A stretch of DNA of 64,000 bases from Epiperipatus broadwayi (GCA_028023455.1 JAQFVV010000346.1:723096-787095); one strand, 5' to 3'; counted from the stretch's first letter, positions 12,701-24,533 are shown. Numbers and translations are program-made. The notes: generated by a model from the sequence alone, not told the origin.

Positions 12701-15250
12701 ATTTTAACTCCGTAATGGTTTTTCTGTTTAAAAATATGTATTCAGATCAATTCATCTATCCGGATTCGAAGCTTCAGTCAAATATTTATAAACATGACAA
12801 TGGTTTCCAAAACAAAAATATTCAGTAGTTCTTTATATAAACACTTTCACTTTCTTTTATCTTTAAAGATAATTTTAAATATTAAAATAAAACATCATAA
12901 GCATAAACATAAGTTGGCATTGGAAAAATAAATTCTTCAGCTGAGTACATGTTTTTATATGTATAATCCTAGGTTCAAACACGGAATAATTATAATATAT
13001 AGTTTTAGTTAACTTTCACTGTTCTTTAGATAAACGCATTTTTTTAAAATAGAGCTCTTTTTTTAAAACAGTTCTTAATATTTCAAAATGCATTTTTTTA
13101 AACAAATTTCCTTTTATTTTTTTAAACATAAGAGTAGATTTCTTTTATAATTAAGACATGCCTCCGTTTATGACTAAAATCAATGGTCATAAAGTTACTT
13201 ATAAGTACTGGCAACTATAACAAAACATTACATATTTGACAGAGACAAGTTCATTAATAATATTTTTAAATTCTTTTAAAGTTTTACTTCCAAACAAATT
13301 CTTTTCATACTACTGGCATAAACGAGAATTAGCATTTTAAAATACATATTTTCCTCAGAAATATTATTCTGTTAAGAGCATATTTACATGTATATATCAT
13401 GTATTAATAAGGCAGTATTAAATTTAACGTCAATTTTAATTCATAAAGACGCTAATGCATTTCCATTTTAATATTTTAAAATGTTTGAATGTTTTTTTTT
13501 TCAATTTCTTCTTCACTTGTATTTTTAATTTGATAGGAAATATACTATAGTTTAGTGCAATAAATTCTTTAGCGATAACAATAGTTAATAATTTAAGTTT
13601 TACTTCTAAAGAAAAATGAATAGATCAAAAGTAGATGAAATATGAGACACTGTATTTTCTTCAAACATTTTACTGTAATTTTAATGCTTCAATTGTAATT
13701 AAATTATCAGAAAACGAATTACCTTTTTTATATTCAGTAATTCATTTCCACAAAACGATTTTATATAATTGTTTTAAAAACATACTTTTATTTTTTTTAG
13801 AAAATATAGTTTTTAAAAATTACTTTTTATTAAAGAACTTTTAAGATCCAGCCACACATATAATTAAAACAGCCCCTGAATGACACCTGGATTTCTGTTT
13901 TATCTAACAATCTTTTAAACCCCCCCCCCCTTGGATCAATTCCTTGGTTTAAAACCAATGAAATTATTTTTTAAACTCTAATATTCTTGACAATACAGAT
14001 GCAAAATCAATTTACTGACATAATTAGTCTTATTATATCATAACAGCGTGACTCCCAGCTGCAAAGTCAAAAATTCATTATTAACGAATGCTATGTATTA
14101 TTTTTAATAATATTATATTCTAATAATTCTACTCATTCATTTGTTTTATTTTTTTTAATCAATATTGTAATTAAATCATTTTTTTTATTCTTATGTTTAC
14201 ATATCATTCTTGCAGGCAAACATATTCTCACATACATGATATGAACGCATTTTAACTGTTTAAAAGTTATTTTTAAAACTACAACAATAAAATGTTAACG
14301 AATATTTAATTCAAAATAATTTTATAAGTGGAATGCTACTAAAAATATTATTATACCATTTTAAAAAAATAATTTACAGATTATTTTTTTTAATTTATTA
14401 CTTAATATTATTCCAACTTATTTATAATATCTAATTATTATCATTTAAACATTAAACTGAATTATACAGTAGTTATTTTAAAATACATTTAATACCATTT
14501 ATCAATTCCCACCTATTTCTGATATTTCTTTTAATTCAAATCATTATCTAGCATCATTTATCAAACCAATACTATTGAAATATTTAGATTATCCTGTTTT
14601 AATCATTAACTAAGTTAATTTCCATTTTTATCATTATTTTTTTTTAAATCTGAAATTTTAAACAAAAGGTTAAATTAAGATAACCTTGATCACCTATTGG
14701 AACAGTTCTCCTTAACCAAAATGCTGGTTACTCATTGCCATCTGTTCCTTGTACACTTGGAACAATTTTGCATTGGCCCTCTCTGTCTTTCCACAGATCC
14801 ATAAGCACTTCATGTGAGACAAAAGATGTTTCTTCAGCATTTCAAGAGTAGGTAAGGAAATTTTCATGTTTCTATGACGGGAAAAACAATGATCCATCTA
14901 TGACATCAGCAATTTAAAAACATTGCACAATGATTAATTGTTTTTAAATCAGCTACAGTTTGCATTTTATAGATTTTACATGCAATAAAAGATTTCATAG
15001 TCCTACTTCAAATACTGGCGAGATCTTTCTTATTATTCAGTTTGTGTTTGAATAGAATTGTTATAATTATTTTATTTAATATCAGTTTAAAACAATTCTC
15101 CAATTTTATTCAATCACATGAAATTCTCTATTCTCCTTCACTTCAAATATTTTTGACTTGTTGCGATCTTATATTAAAATTATATATCTGTAAACATCAA
15201 TTCTTTGGATCAGCAAATCCATTTTCTACAGCATTCAAAACGTTTTTCTA
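9800..15250. other. 5.4 kb AT-rich region without a recognised gene
   Basis: Low-complexity A/T-rich DNA with many TTTTTTAAA-type runs between 12.9 and 14.7 kb and an 11-base C run at 13920-13930. Open frames at 11705-11944 (plus) and 14712-14897 (minus) have somewhat higher GC but match nothing I know. Confidence 0.5.
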
Positions 15251-15257
15251 AAGATAT

Positions 15258-15810
15258 TGGCTTTTTGTAGCATGTATGTAGTTCGCAAAGGTGATGTATA
15301 TAAACTGATTTCATTTTTATATCCAGCGTGGTTTCCATTGCCTAATGCTCATTGTTGTGCATGTTTTATCAATGATAATCGATTTAAGTCATGTAATAAA
15401 AATATCATTTCAATCTCATGCTTGTTTACATGACTGCTTTGACCTTAGTTCATTACCATAAGTAATAAATGTCAGTCCACATCATTGTAATGACATACAA
15501 GATAATAAAGACAAGTTCATTATTAGTTGATATATATATTTGTACTATTTTTTTTGAAGTGTTTAATTTTGTATGTTTTCATCAATTGGGATTTCTCTCA
15601 TTATTTATATATGTAAAATGATTAAAAAAGTTTTTTTGTTGAAGCAAAAAATATATACATATCACATAACCAGATAGTAAAATAATGTGTGTAATATATA
15701 TATATATATCAAATAAAATTTATTTCAGCTAAGTGAAAGCTTGAAATGGGCACAATTGATGATATGAGTAGTCGTGGGTTATTTGATCAAGCTTTTAAGC
15801 TGCTCTCACA
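15258..15810 (-). repeat. 3' LTR
   Basis: The left long terminal repeat, about 553 bp, is shorter than its partner because it lacks about 40 bp near 15360 and smaller blocks elsewhere. Many substitutions and indels between the two repeats indicate an old insertion. Confidence 0.8.
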
Positions 15811-15811
15811 A

Positions 15812-15825
15812 CCCCCCTTCTTTGC
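15812..15825 (-). other. Polypurine tract of the LTR element
   Basis: The minus strand reads AAAGAAGGGGGG immediately before the 3' LTR start TGTGAG. This is the expected place and composition for the plus-strand primer of a retroelement. Confidence 0.65.
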
Positions 15826-16387
15826 AGGATTAAAATTTTACTTTACAATTAAAACTTTAACTCTTAATGAGTGTGTATGTTTGCATTTAAAGCTGGATAT
15901 TTTATTTCTCTAGATGGAATCTACCTTTATTATTTTTGAATCATCATCTGCATTGTTTTCTAATCTTTCTTACCTCTCTATTAAATAACATCAAAAAGGA
16001 GATTCATATATCTAGCATTCTTTCTTCTTTCCTTTTTTGTTTTTCGTTTGATGGCTTTATTGTAATGTCTCTTTTACAGATGCACATTTATTTGTTAGCC
16101 TGTGACCTTTTCTTTGAGACTTATTGGACCCTTTTGAGAACTACCTAAGTATGGGAGCATTCAGCATAGATTAACTCATAATTAGCTTAGTTTTCAGGTA
16201 TGCCAGTAATTGTTTTTAATCACTTAATAAGCATACCCTCATCAAAGAAAATTAACAACCCTCTTCATTAATATAGGTATACCTATACAAATATTTTTTG
16301 ATGTAAATCCCCCTTCTAACTTATCTATCATTTCTTTCTCTTTGTTTATACATATATGGGATGTGGCAATCATATAGTTACTTTGAT

Positions 16388-16672
16388 TGGCCAAAATAGG
16401 GCTTCCAGATATGAGAATTATAAATGCCCTTGATTTCTCCCTTTACATCTATTCAAACTGCATTGGAACCTGCTTGCTTTGTAATAGTATAAGGCCCTTC
16501 ATACTGGTGGTAAAATTTCTGATTTGGTTTCTTGGGGTTTGCTCATGTGAGAAGTCTTTATAAAAACTTTGTATCTCCTACTTTAACGTTGTGTGGATTT
16601 TTCTTCACATCTTTATTCCTCTGACTGGCCCTATTCAAGAGTTGCTCACACACTTTTATCCTATCTTTTTTA
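16388..16672 (-). pseudogene. Integrase C-terminal domain fragment (GPY/F type)
   Basis: The minus-strand translation, with two in-frame stops, contains DRIKVCEQLLNRA, then HNVKVGDTKFL, then NQKFYHQYEGPYTITK. A KVGD strand followed by a YEGPYTI motif is the GPY/F module at the end of Metaviridae (Gypsy/Ty3) integrases, which helps multimerisation and DNA binding. No HHCC or DDE part is present upstream, so the catalytic core has been lost. Confidence 0.7.
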
Positions 16673-16888
16673 TATCTATTCAGAGTGTATAACAGTGGGT
16701 TTGTATTTTACAAATGTTTTCATTGCACTTTTGTGTCATTTAGTTGGCCTATTTCCTGCACTTGATTAGGTAGCTGTAAGTTATATCCGAGTGAATATGT
16801 GGGTATATTCTTTCATGCCCTGGTTGGCTTTAAATGTTTTCTATCAATATCTACATCATGATCAATTGTTTCACATATATATATACAT

Positions 16889-17519
16889 TTATTTATTCGC
16901 CTTTTGGAGAATCATATTGGGGTTCAGTAACTGTAAAAGTTGTCGTGTTTCAAGATCGCAATCTTTGAAGTCCTTTCTTTTGTATGTGCTTTTCCTTTTA
17001 AGCACTTGCATTAACATGCTTAATGAATATGAAGAGGTCTTTTTGTCCCTTGGTTTGGTACTCACCTCTATTAACTCATGATTTTCTACACTTTGATCAT
17101 CCACTTGGTTATGGAAATATCTTGAGTGCCATAATACACATTTAAGATGATCAAATTCATCAATCTCATTGGTGTTTTCTGAACTGGTCTTCCTATCTTG
17201 ACAATTTTCTTTTTGTGACAGCCATATGAATGGTGTTCTAGTCTGATGGTTGTCATTTAGTTCATCAATGTAGTGTCTGAAGAATATTTTAGCTTTGTTT
17301 TGATGGCAAATATGAACATGTTGGGATCAAATATGCATCCCATTCATTTACCATCACATCAATTTTCTCGTATTCTCCCATGGTATTTTTAGGGTGTGAG
17401 GTCATCTCAACTTTCATGGGGCCTTCATCTAATTCATGGTTAGATATTGGTTTTCTGTAACGTGTATGTAATTTGCAAAGATGATATATATAAATTGATT
17501 TTGTTTTTATATCCAACAT
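16889..17519 (-). other. Unassigned 5' internal region of the LTR element
   Basis: Two open segments (17104-16889 and 17519-17289, the latter starting in the 5' LTR) lie where gag would be. They are rich in charged residues, but I see no zinc knuckle or capsid motif. Decayed gag is an inference from position only. Confidence 0.3.
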
Positions 17520-18084
17520 GTTTTCTGTTGCCTAGTATATTAAAATTTTCATTTCCTTTTTTATTGCCATAGTTGCTCGTTGTTGTGCATGTTACATCAA
17601 TGATAATCGATTTAAAATATCATTTCTTTCTCATACTTGTTTACATAGCGACTGCTTTGACCTTAGTTCATTATCTTAATTAATAAATATCAGTCCACGT
17701 CATTGTGCTGTTCAAACTAGTGACGTACAAGACAATAAAGACAAGTTCATTATTATTTGATATATATATATTTGTACTATTTTTTTTTTTTGAAGTGTTT
17801 AATTTTGTATGTTTTCATTAAGTGGGATTTCCCTCATTATTTATATATATATGTGAAACGATAAAAAAAGAAAAGTTTCTCGTGACAACCTCTTTATTAT
17901 TTGTTGAAGCAAAAAATATATACATATCACATAACCACATATAGTTATGTTTTGGATATAACGTATATCATATGTGTATATCAAATAAAACATTATTTAC
18001 GCTAAGTGTAAGTTTAGAATGGGCACAATTGGTGATAAGAGTAGTCATGGGTTGGTTTGATCAAGCGTGTAAGCTACCCTCACA
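17448..18084 (-). repeat. 5' LTR
   Basis: The right long terminal repeat, about 637 bp, is at the 5' end of the element because coding reads minus. Its outer end CTCACA (18079-18084) pairs with the TG at 17448 to give TG...CA on the minus strand. Confidence 0.8.
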
Positions 18085-18514
18085 ATATATACATATAATA
18101 AAATTATAAGCGTGATTTAAATGTTGTAGTACCTTTAAACATGTGCAGAGTATTACAAATACGCACTTGGAATGTGGCAAATCATTCTGCTTGCAGTCAA
18201 ATTATTTGAGGAAGGATATCAATATTGTACCAATGTCAAAGTTTTTCAATATCACCTTGAAATGCATCTTATTTTGGTCTTTTTTCTAAATAATACTAAC
18301 TACATCCCAAACTTTTCATGCTGCTTCTATGGCTTGAGTACTGATTCCAAATTTTTTACTATGCAAAAGTTGCTGCAAACAAAGACTCTCAGAATATATT
18401 ATTTTAATTGCAGAAGCAAATTAAAAGTATATAATTCGGTTTGAGACAACTTAAATATACATATGAGAAATTAATTTATAACTTAACATTCTTTTTGCTA
18501 TTAAAAAGAAGACA

Positions 18515-18588
18515 AAAATTCTTTTATAAAATATTTATTTTCATTTAAAACCAATATATTATAAAAACTATAATTAATTTGATTACTA
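18515..18588 (-). promoter_or_regulatory. INTS7: INTS7 3' UTR with AATAAA poly(A) signal
   Basis: Two further in-frame stop-like triplets follow the TAG. A canonical AATAAA on the minus strand lies at 18534-18539, about 50 nt past the stop. Cleavage is expected 10-30 nt further, near 18510-18525. This would be a very short 3' UTR; later AATAAA hexamers are common by chance in such AT-rich DNA, so the true end is not certain. Confidence 0.6.
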
Positions 18589-18813
18589 CTAAAACTTGGC
18601 GAGCCGCTTTTGTTGCGATGTGTCATCTAAGGATTTGACTGTCAATGAGGCATGAGGTCCAGTTTTCCATGTATCACCATTTTGATCTATGATGGATGCT
18701 TCTATATTAATAATATGGAATCCTGGGATAGGAAATGCTAAAAGAAACTGTGCGTTGAAATAGTCATTATGTGGTTCCACAATCTGATGCATTCGATTTA
18801 CATTATCTTGTCC
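18589..18813 (-). CDS. INTS7: INTS7 terminal coding exon
   Basis: This final coding exon has 74 codons plus a TAG stop at 18589-18591. The acceptor AATTAG ends at 18814. The translation contains IVEPHNDYFNAQFLLAF, INIEASIIDQNGDTWKTGP and LTVKSLDD, matching RVEPHNDYFSTQFLLNF, ITVESSVKDANGIVWKTGP and FVKSLEDPYSQQ in vertebrates. It ends in RLAKF, resembling the vertebrate terminus AYTRF but without the glutamine-rich tail. The upstream exon joins in phase 0, and the junction aligns without gaps to the human protein. Confidence 0.96.
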   Translation of the reverse strand, partial: GQDNVNRMHQIVEPHNDYFNAQFLLAFPIPGFHIINIEASIIDQNGDTWKTGPHASLTVKSLDDTSQQKRLAKF

Positions 18814-18989
18814 CTAATTTTTTTAAAAAAAGAGTACCTCATATATATAAAAGTCATAAAAATATTCATTATAAGGTAAAGATTTCACCATCCTCAAAAG
18901 GACAATGAAAGAAAAAACATCAAAATTTGCTCAATATCAGTTACATATTCATTTATTAAACTACATTGGTCAGTTAATTGCATTGTTAC

Positions 18990-19082
18990 CTGAATGAAAA
19001 ATCTTAAAGTGATGGGGACCTGAAAGAAATATTCCAGTTTTAACCAGAATTCAACTTCAGGTTGTAGGAGCAGTAAAAAATC
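18990..19082 (-). other. Candidate cryptic or alternative in-frame INTS7 exon
   Basis: A 93-nt open segment (31 codons, phase 0 to 0) is bounded by a TTGTGCAG acceptor and a CAG-GTAACA donor just upstream of the last INTS7 exon. It would insert a hydrophobic, aromatic-rich peptide (includes PEVEFWLKLEYFF) between the last two exons without breaking frame. Human INTS7 aligns gaplessly across that junction without it, so it is not canonical. It may be a chance splice-like segment. Confidence 0.25.
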
Positions 19083-19202
19083 CTGCACAACAATGCATTC
19101 ATATCATTTATCCTTTTAACAAAATCCCACATGAATATAAAATATGGTAGCAATGAATGGTATATATGTATATATATAAACATTAAAATCATAAAGCTAA
19201 AC

Positions 19203-20310
19203 TAATCAAAATTACCCCAAATCTAAAACTCAACCCGACTAGCCAAAAAATAAAACTGCCAATGGTTTCACTGCTACAAGCAGACCTCTCAAGTGTAAAG
19301 AACTACAAAAGAACAACATATTTACATTTAGCATTACCCACAATTCCATTTATTTCCCATCCACTCTTAATACTAAAAGAACTTTTAAATAAGTTAATTG
19401 CTTCAGAATCATAAATTTTTAATAATAAAGATTCTTTTTATTTCATTAAAAAAGACAATCTTAGCTTCCTCAAAACTAATAGTGGCCTGTATCTTTTTCA
19501 TGGACATACAAAGCAGAATTAAGATATTGATTTCTAATCCTACTTCTATGTACCTTTATTCTTTCATTTAAGCTGAAACTATTCTGACCTATATAAACCT
19601 TCTTACAAAAACAAGGGATAATATACACTACACCAGGAATAGTTTTCCTATCAAAAATTTCCTTTGTATTTTTTAGTAAATTATTCAATGTAATACCCCT
19701 TTTCCAAGCAATTTTCTTATTTTTAAACAAATTATTATTTTTATATACAATTTTATAAGAAGACAATTTAAATGGAAAAGAAATAAAATCATATTTTTCT
19801 TTATCCTTTACATCATTACAAATATTACTATTAAATAAAATACTTTTAACAAATTTATCAGAGTAGCCAACACTTAAATAATATTTATAAAATTGACCTT
19901 TCTGAAACAAAGCTACACCACTAGAATTATTTAATTTTTTATCACTATAACAATAATTTCTTAAAGCAACTACTTTATGAAATACAGACTGATAGCTATC
20001 AGGTTTAATTATAGACCTTAATTCTTTACTTTTAACATGACTCTAATACTAAACAATTAGTCCTTACATTTCTAATCACCAAGAGATCTAAAAAATTTAA
20101 TTTAACAAAATCTAACCCCTCTCTTTCTACCACAGATTTTATAAAAGGATCAAAAGAAACTCATTTACCTATTCCTTCAATTTATCATTCTCAACTACAA
20201 ACAAACAACCATCCACATATCTAGCAAATTTCCTCTTCCAAATAATTAATATAAACTGAACATATTAAAGGAAAAATAATATAAACAATTTTCCACCCTT
20301 TCTTAATTTT
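19203..20310 (-). mobile_element. P4 Penelope-like element, minus arm
   Basis: This is the 3' part of a PLE. Near 20225 the minus strand encodes RYVDGCLFV, the RT catalytic box with YVDD changed to YVDG. The linker follows, and an open frame at 19476-19910 ends in a GIY-YIG nuclease: PGVVYIIPCFCKKVYIGQN, then RIKVHRSRI and HEKDTGHY. A 280-nt 3' untranslated stretch extends to about 19203. The upstream RT half is missing; the copy begins at the inversion point near 20312. Confidence 0.8.
19476..19910 (-). CDS. P4 PLE C-terminal open frame (GIY-YIG endonuclease)
   Basis: The 144-codon frame is the longest intact coding piece of this copy. Its first half is the basic linker typical between PLE RT and nuclease, without an obvious cysteine cluster. 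Its second half has the GIY-YIG core (VYII...KKVYIG) with the downstream arginine in NERIKVHRSR and the HEKDTGH block. It ends at a stop after GHY, so the catalytic glutamate region may be lost. It does not encode a full protein. Confidence 0.7.
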   Translation of the reverse strand: MFQKGQFYKYYLSVGYSDKFVKSILFNSNICNDVKDKEKYDFISFPFKLSSYKIVYKNNNLFKNKKIAWKRGITLNNLLKNTKEIFDRKTIPGVVYIIPCFCKKVYIGQNSFSLNERIKVHRSRIRNQYLNSALYVHEKDTGHY

Positions 20311-20311
20311 A

Positions 20312-21120
20312 TAATTAAACCGGATAGCTGTCAATCTGTATCTTATAAAGTACCTGCTTTAAGAAATTATTGTTATAGGAATAAAAAAATTAAATAATTC
20401 TAGTGGTGTAGCTTTGTTTCAGAAAGGTCAATTTTATAAAGTTTATTTGAGTGTTGGATACTCTGATAAATTTGTTAAAAATATTTTATTAATATTTGTA
20501 ATGATGTAAAGGATAAAAAAAATATGATTTTATTTCTTTGTCATTTAAATTGTCTTCTTATAAAATTGTGTGTAAAAATAGTTATTTGTTTGGAAATAAG
20601 AAAATTGCTTTGGAAAAGGGGTATTGCATTGAATAATTTATTAAATAATACAAAGGAAATTTTTGATAGGACTATTCCTGGAGTAGTGTATATTATCCCT
20701 TGTTTTTGTTAGAAGATGTATATAGGTCAAAGTAGAACAAAAGAATAAAGGTACATAAAAGTAGGGTTAGAAATAAACATCTTAGCTCTACTTTATATTT
20801 GCATGAAAAAGATACAGGCCACTATTAATTTTGAGGAAGCTAAGGTTGTCTTTTTTGAGATAAATGAAATAAAAAGAAATTGAAGAATCTTTATTTTTAA
20901 AAATGTATGATTCTGAAGCAATTAACTTATTTAAAAGTTCTTTTAATATTAAGGGTGGAAGGGAAGTAAATGGATTTATGGGTAATGTTTAATTTAAATA
21001 TGTTGTTGTGTAAAACTTTATAATTGAGAAGTTGCTTGTAGCAGTGAAACCATTGGTAGTGTTTTAGAGTTTATTTTCTTGGCTAGTCCAGTTGAGTTTT
21101 GGATTTGGGGTAATTTTGAT
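20312..21120 (+). mobile_element. P4 Penelope-like element, plus arm of palindrome
   Basis: This arm is an inverted copy of 19203-20020. It starts at TATAATTAAACC and is colinear through the linker (20581-20660), GIY-YIG (PGVVYIIPCFC at about 20677-20709) and 3' untranslated part to about 21120. It carries an extra stop after CFC and a short deletion in the nuclease. The unique centre is only a few hundred bases, so a single-stranded transcript would fold over about 800 bp. Confidence 0.8.
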
Positions 21121-21129
21121 TATATATTA

Positions 21130-23600
21130 TATATATATATGACATTTTTAATGTCTGCTTAGGATATACACAATATGCCCCAATGGAAATGTGATTGAAA
21201 GACTGGTTCTCTTGGTTAACTGCAGAGTCATATTGGAATCAATATCTTACATAGCAACTATTCACAAAACTCAGTAGCATGGGTCATAATTTACAACATC
21301 TAATGTGATTGTCTTCTGTATGTAAACGTACAATAGAGCAATGCTCTAACATTAAATTTTATTTTTAAATGTGGAAAAACTGCTACTAAAACATTTGAAA
21401 GAATTCGAATTGTATGGCAGTAAAGTAACGAGTCAGTTTTCAAGATGGTAGGGAGAGCATTAAAAATATTTATAAAGATATAAATATTCATGTTGTAACC
21501 AACAATCCAGACCTACTAGCACTTTAAAATTTTCAGGGTATATAGCAAATTGTTTGGAGTGAGAATTTCTCACCTTTTCACTGTGACATTGTATAAAGAT
21601 ATGTATGGTACTATATAGATGTATTTAAATCATTACTTCAAAATTTGTTATTACTATAATTAATTTTCATTTGTACAAAATGTTTTAAACATGACAGATA
21701 GAATATTTTTAAAACTGTAAGATAAAAATAATCTATTTCATTCTAATGATGAAAGTTGGTGATAATAAATGCAAAAGATCCAATATCAAAGTGATATTTT
21801 TTTTTATATGTCAAAGCGTCGGCCGGGAAGCGACATCTAAGTGATATTAGAGAGAAAAGCAGATTTACTTATGATATTTAGCAACTGCATTTCATAGCGG
21901 ATGCAAAATGAACTATAAAAATAAAATAAATACAAATCTATAACTCACTCTAATAAAATATTACAACACACAGTTGAATTTATAAATTTCACTTCCATTG
22001 GCCTGTACAAATAGTAGCAACCATTTCTTGTGATATTTTGGTCATCTCAGTAACATTATTTGCATATTATGAATGAAAATTTTTATTTTAAATGATTCCA
22101 CAGCTAATAATAGTAATTCTATCAGCCGCATATTTAAGTTCATACCAATTTCTGAATCTATACAACTGATCTCTTATTTGCATAATGGCTTAACATCACT
22201 TTTTCAGTGGATCAAAAGTTTTTGTATTCATTCAACACACCAAAATATTTTTTTATCTATCCCTCAACCCCCTTTTTTTTTTTCAGTTTTCATTAAAACC
22301 CATGTCATTAGCACAAGTAAGTCTTAATTTTCGCTCTTTTTGTTATTAAATATCTATCTATTTCAATAACTTTTCTTGTTTCAAATCAATTTATCAAAAC
22401 ACTCCATTTTCTTAATCTTGGCAGAATCGCTAATATCATAAACTCTGTACTTTTAGACCATTTGAAAGAAAATTTTAACTTTCAAATTCCCAACAGCAAA
22501 ATAGTATAAAAAATGCAATCAAATACCAGTATTCCATTCTCTGCATTAAGATTGTTACAACATAGGCAAGGAACATTTGTACAAAATTTATGAATTCCCA
22601 ATTTAATCTGTTTACTTTTTGTATAAATAAATTTTAAAACATCCATTATAAAAGGAAATCATTAAAAAAAAAACTTTAAAATTGAAAATGCAATTCCAAA
22701 TTTCAAGCAGATTATTTTCTATGAAAAATTAGCGAAATCTAGATTTCTAATCCTGATTTCATTCATTTTGTGTTAGATATTAAAATTCATAGCATACATT
22801 TGTGTTAAACTGTTATTGACAATAGAATGCAATAATTCTTTTGACTGGATTAGATAATGCTTGGATTGATATTTTCTGATTGGATGATTGAAATTAAATC
22901 AATATTAGGGTTTTCTTGAAATTAGATCATTATTATTTCTGTATCCCATAAAAATGAATTATACTGCCCCCTTAACTAGTGTTTTGTTCATGTCATTTAC
23001 CCTTATGTATTAGATCAACTCTTTTCTGTGATAGTTGTATTTGAAAGACTAGAAACTTCTCACCATCAGAAATGTTATATATATATTTTTATATATGTGC
23101 TGTTGTTTAAATTTTAGCCATACTGAACCTTTTTTCTCGAGCTGTATGTTTCCTACATTGTGGGGGCTACAACGTAGTACACTATGCCTCATAATATGAT
23201 AATGTACAAAATAAATCTAAATATGTCCAAATGTTTATTTAAAAATTAGTGTGATTTTTTGATGTTGGGACAAAATTTTGATTATTTATAATTGCAATAT
23301 GCTATTCTTAATACTGTAAAGATTGGGAAAATCCAACTTTGCAGTCGATTATGATATCAGTATATATATGTTTAAAAAAAATGTATATATAGATCTTGAT
23401 AAAAGGGAATTTAAGAAAGCAGATTTTTTTTTGATTATGCATAAAGTTTGAATTATTTATTAGTAAAAGATGGATATTTTAATAGTTTGATATATATTTT
23501 TTCCTCTATAAGATTATTTAATATATATATAACATATATATGGTAATATTTTTCAAGATTGCAGTAGAAAATGTTGCAATTTTTTTTTCTCTTCAATTAT
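21130..23600. other. INTS7 intron, little recognised
   Basis: AT-rich intron sequence. The only feature I can define is the truncated SINE at 21799-21834. Open frames at 21300-21491 and 22073-22327 have no recognisable content. Confidence 0.5.
21799..21834 (-). repeat. Severely 5'-truncated tRNA-derived SINE with target duplication
   Basis: The minus strand reads GCTTCCCGGCCGACGCTTTG then ACATATAAAAAAA, matching only the last third of the retropseudogene at 7612-7728. Flanks ATCAAAGTGATATT (21785-21798) and ATCTAAGTGATATT (21835-21848) are a 14-bp direct repeat with one mismatch, consistent with LINE-type target-primed insertion and early termination. Confidence 0.65.
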
Positions 23601-23899
23601 TATCTTCATTCGATTTTGTTGTATTTTTTTTTTTTTGATTATACATAAGTTGATTTTGGAAATATTAAGATATTAATGAGAAATTTAGGCATGAATTAAA
23701 AGATAAAGTTTGCATAAAGTTGATAGTGGATTCTATTGAGGTCAGAAGGTTGTTCTATATTGTGGTTCTCATATTATATATGAAAAGATGGATCGGAAAA
23801 CTAAGAAAATTTATGTGGATTTTCTGTAAAAGGAAAGTCAATTTTATTTCCAATCAAGATGTTCCAGAATGATGATTTGGATTAGTTAAGAATATTCTT

Positions 23900-24110
23900 T
23901 AGTGTAGTATTCGAATACGTTTACTAGTTGAGAAATATATTTTTTTTTAAGATAGTAAGATGACAATATCATCCATGTAGCAGATATGTTTGATACATTT
24001 ATTTATGGTGATAATTTGAATCCCTGGAAGTTTTCTTGAAATGTCCATTAGTAGAGGGTTAAAATAAGTAATAAAAAATAGTACACTAAGACGTGAGCCT
24101 TGGGGTAATA
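23900..24110 (-). pseudogene. LINE reverse transcriptase fragment (LPQGS to YMDD)
   Basis: One frame on the minus strand carries LPQGSRLSVLFFITYFNPLL, then KHICYMDDIVILLS. These are RT motifs B and C with the right spacing. The frame stops soon after. The first residues abut the P5 repeat at 24109. Confidence 0.65.
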
Positions 24111-24533
24111 AACATCACATGATCATTATTTCTTATGCTTGCTCTTAACTGTTCTTAAAACAGACAAAACTCTCTATACGTATTGCCACTCAGTGCAAGC
24201 CAGAGTAATCAATGGATGCCAGAAGGCTTGTTCATAAAATCCCCAGACTAGTTTTTGGCTTATGGCCTTCATCAGTGAAGAGCCTTGGATCTGAGAGCAC
24301 TGCACCTAGATCTTAGGATCTAATGCAACCCTCCAGCAGCCACCTTTTATCTCTACTTAACTACAAAACTATGAGATTTAAATTGAAAACACTATATTTT
24401 CCAATCCAAGCTCATCAGCTTATGTAATCATATAGGTCTGAATTCAGTTCAGTACTCATACATTTTGGTGTCCTTGGTTCTTTAATAACCATAGCCACTA
24501 CTATCCTATTAGGCAAGATTGGTTTTCAGCCAA
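24109..24533 (-). repeat. P5 hammerhead-bearing repeat, complete 425-bp unit
   Basis: The unit begins with TAAACATCACATGATCA and repeats from 24534, giving a 425-bp tandem period. The minus strand carries a hammerhead-like fold (24240-24281). Near the right end there is a short coding-like tail (VIKEP, then SDLYDYIS and stop), also present at 24666-24795. It may be the 3' end plus terminal repeat of another PLE family, or a retrozyme-like repeat. Confidence 0.6.
24240..24281 (-). ncRNA. Hammerhead ribozyme-like fold (P5 family)
   Basis: Minus strand: stem I strand TCTTCA (24276-24281), CTGATGA (24269-24275), stem II GGC-CATAA-GCC, an A-rich run where GAAA is expected (G12 replaced by A), the palindrome ACTAGT for stem III, cleavage-site C (24246), then the stem I partner TGGGGA (24240-24245) with G-U pairs. 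All stems are present, but the core substitution probably inactivates this copy. Confidence 0.5.

Larger units (their letters stand above)
15258..18084 (-). mobile_element. Gypsy-like LTR retrotransposon, internally deleted
   Basis: Two direct repeats, 15258-15810 and 17448-18084, flank 1.64 kb. The repeats share long blocks (for example ATCAATGATAATCGATTTAA and GACAAGTTCATTATTA). They run TG to CA on the minus strand, starting TGTGAG. The internal region holds a polypurine tract next to the left repeat and an integrase C-terminal fragment, so the element reads minus, with the right repeat as 5' LTR. Protease, RT, RNase H and the integrase core are missing, so the internal part is a deletion derivative. 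A 5-bp target duplication is not clear (GATAT versus ATATA or TATAT). Confidence 0.8.

Noticed and set aside
14712-14897. Minus-strand 61-codon frame with higher GC
   Set aside because: It looks somewhat protein-like but has no motif I can name and no neighbouring pieces; not called as a gene.
19203-19290. Hammerhead in the P4 3' region (CTGC-TTGTA-GCAG before GAAAC)
   Set aside because: The hairpin and GAAAC are there in both arms, but CTGANGA cannot be found in register, so it is not called.
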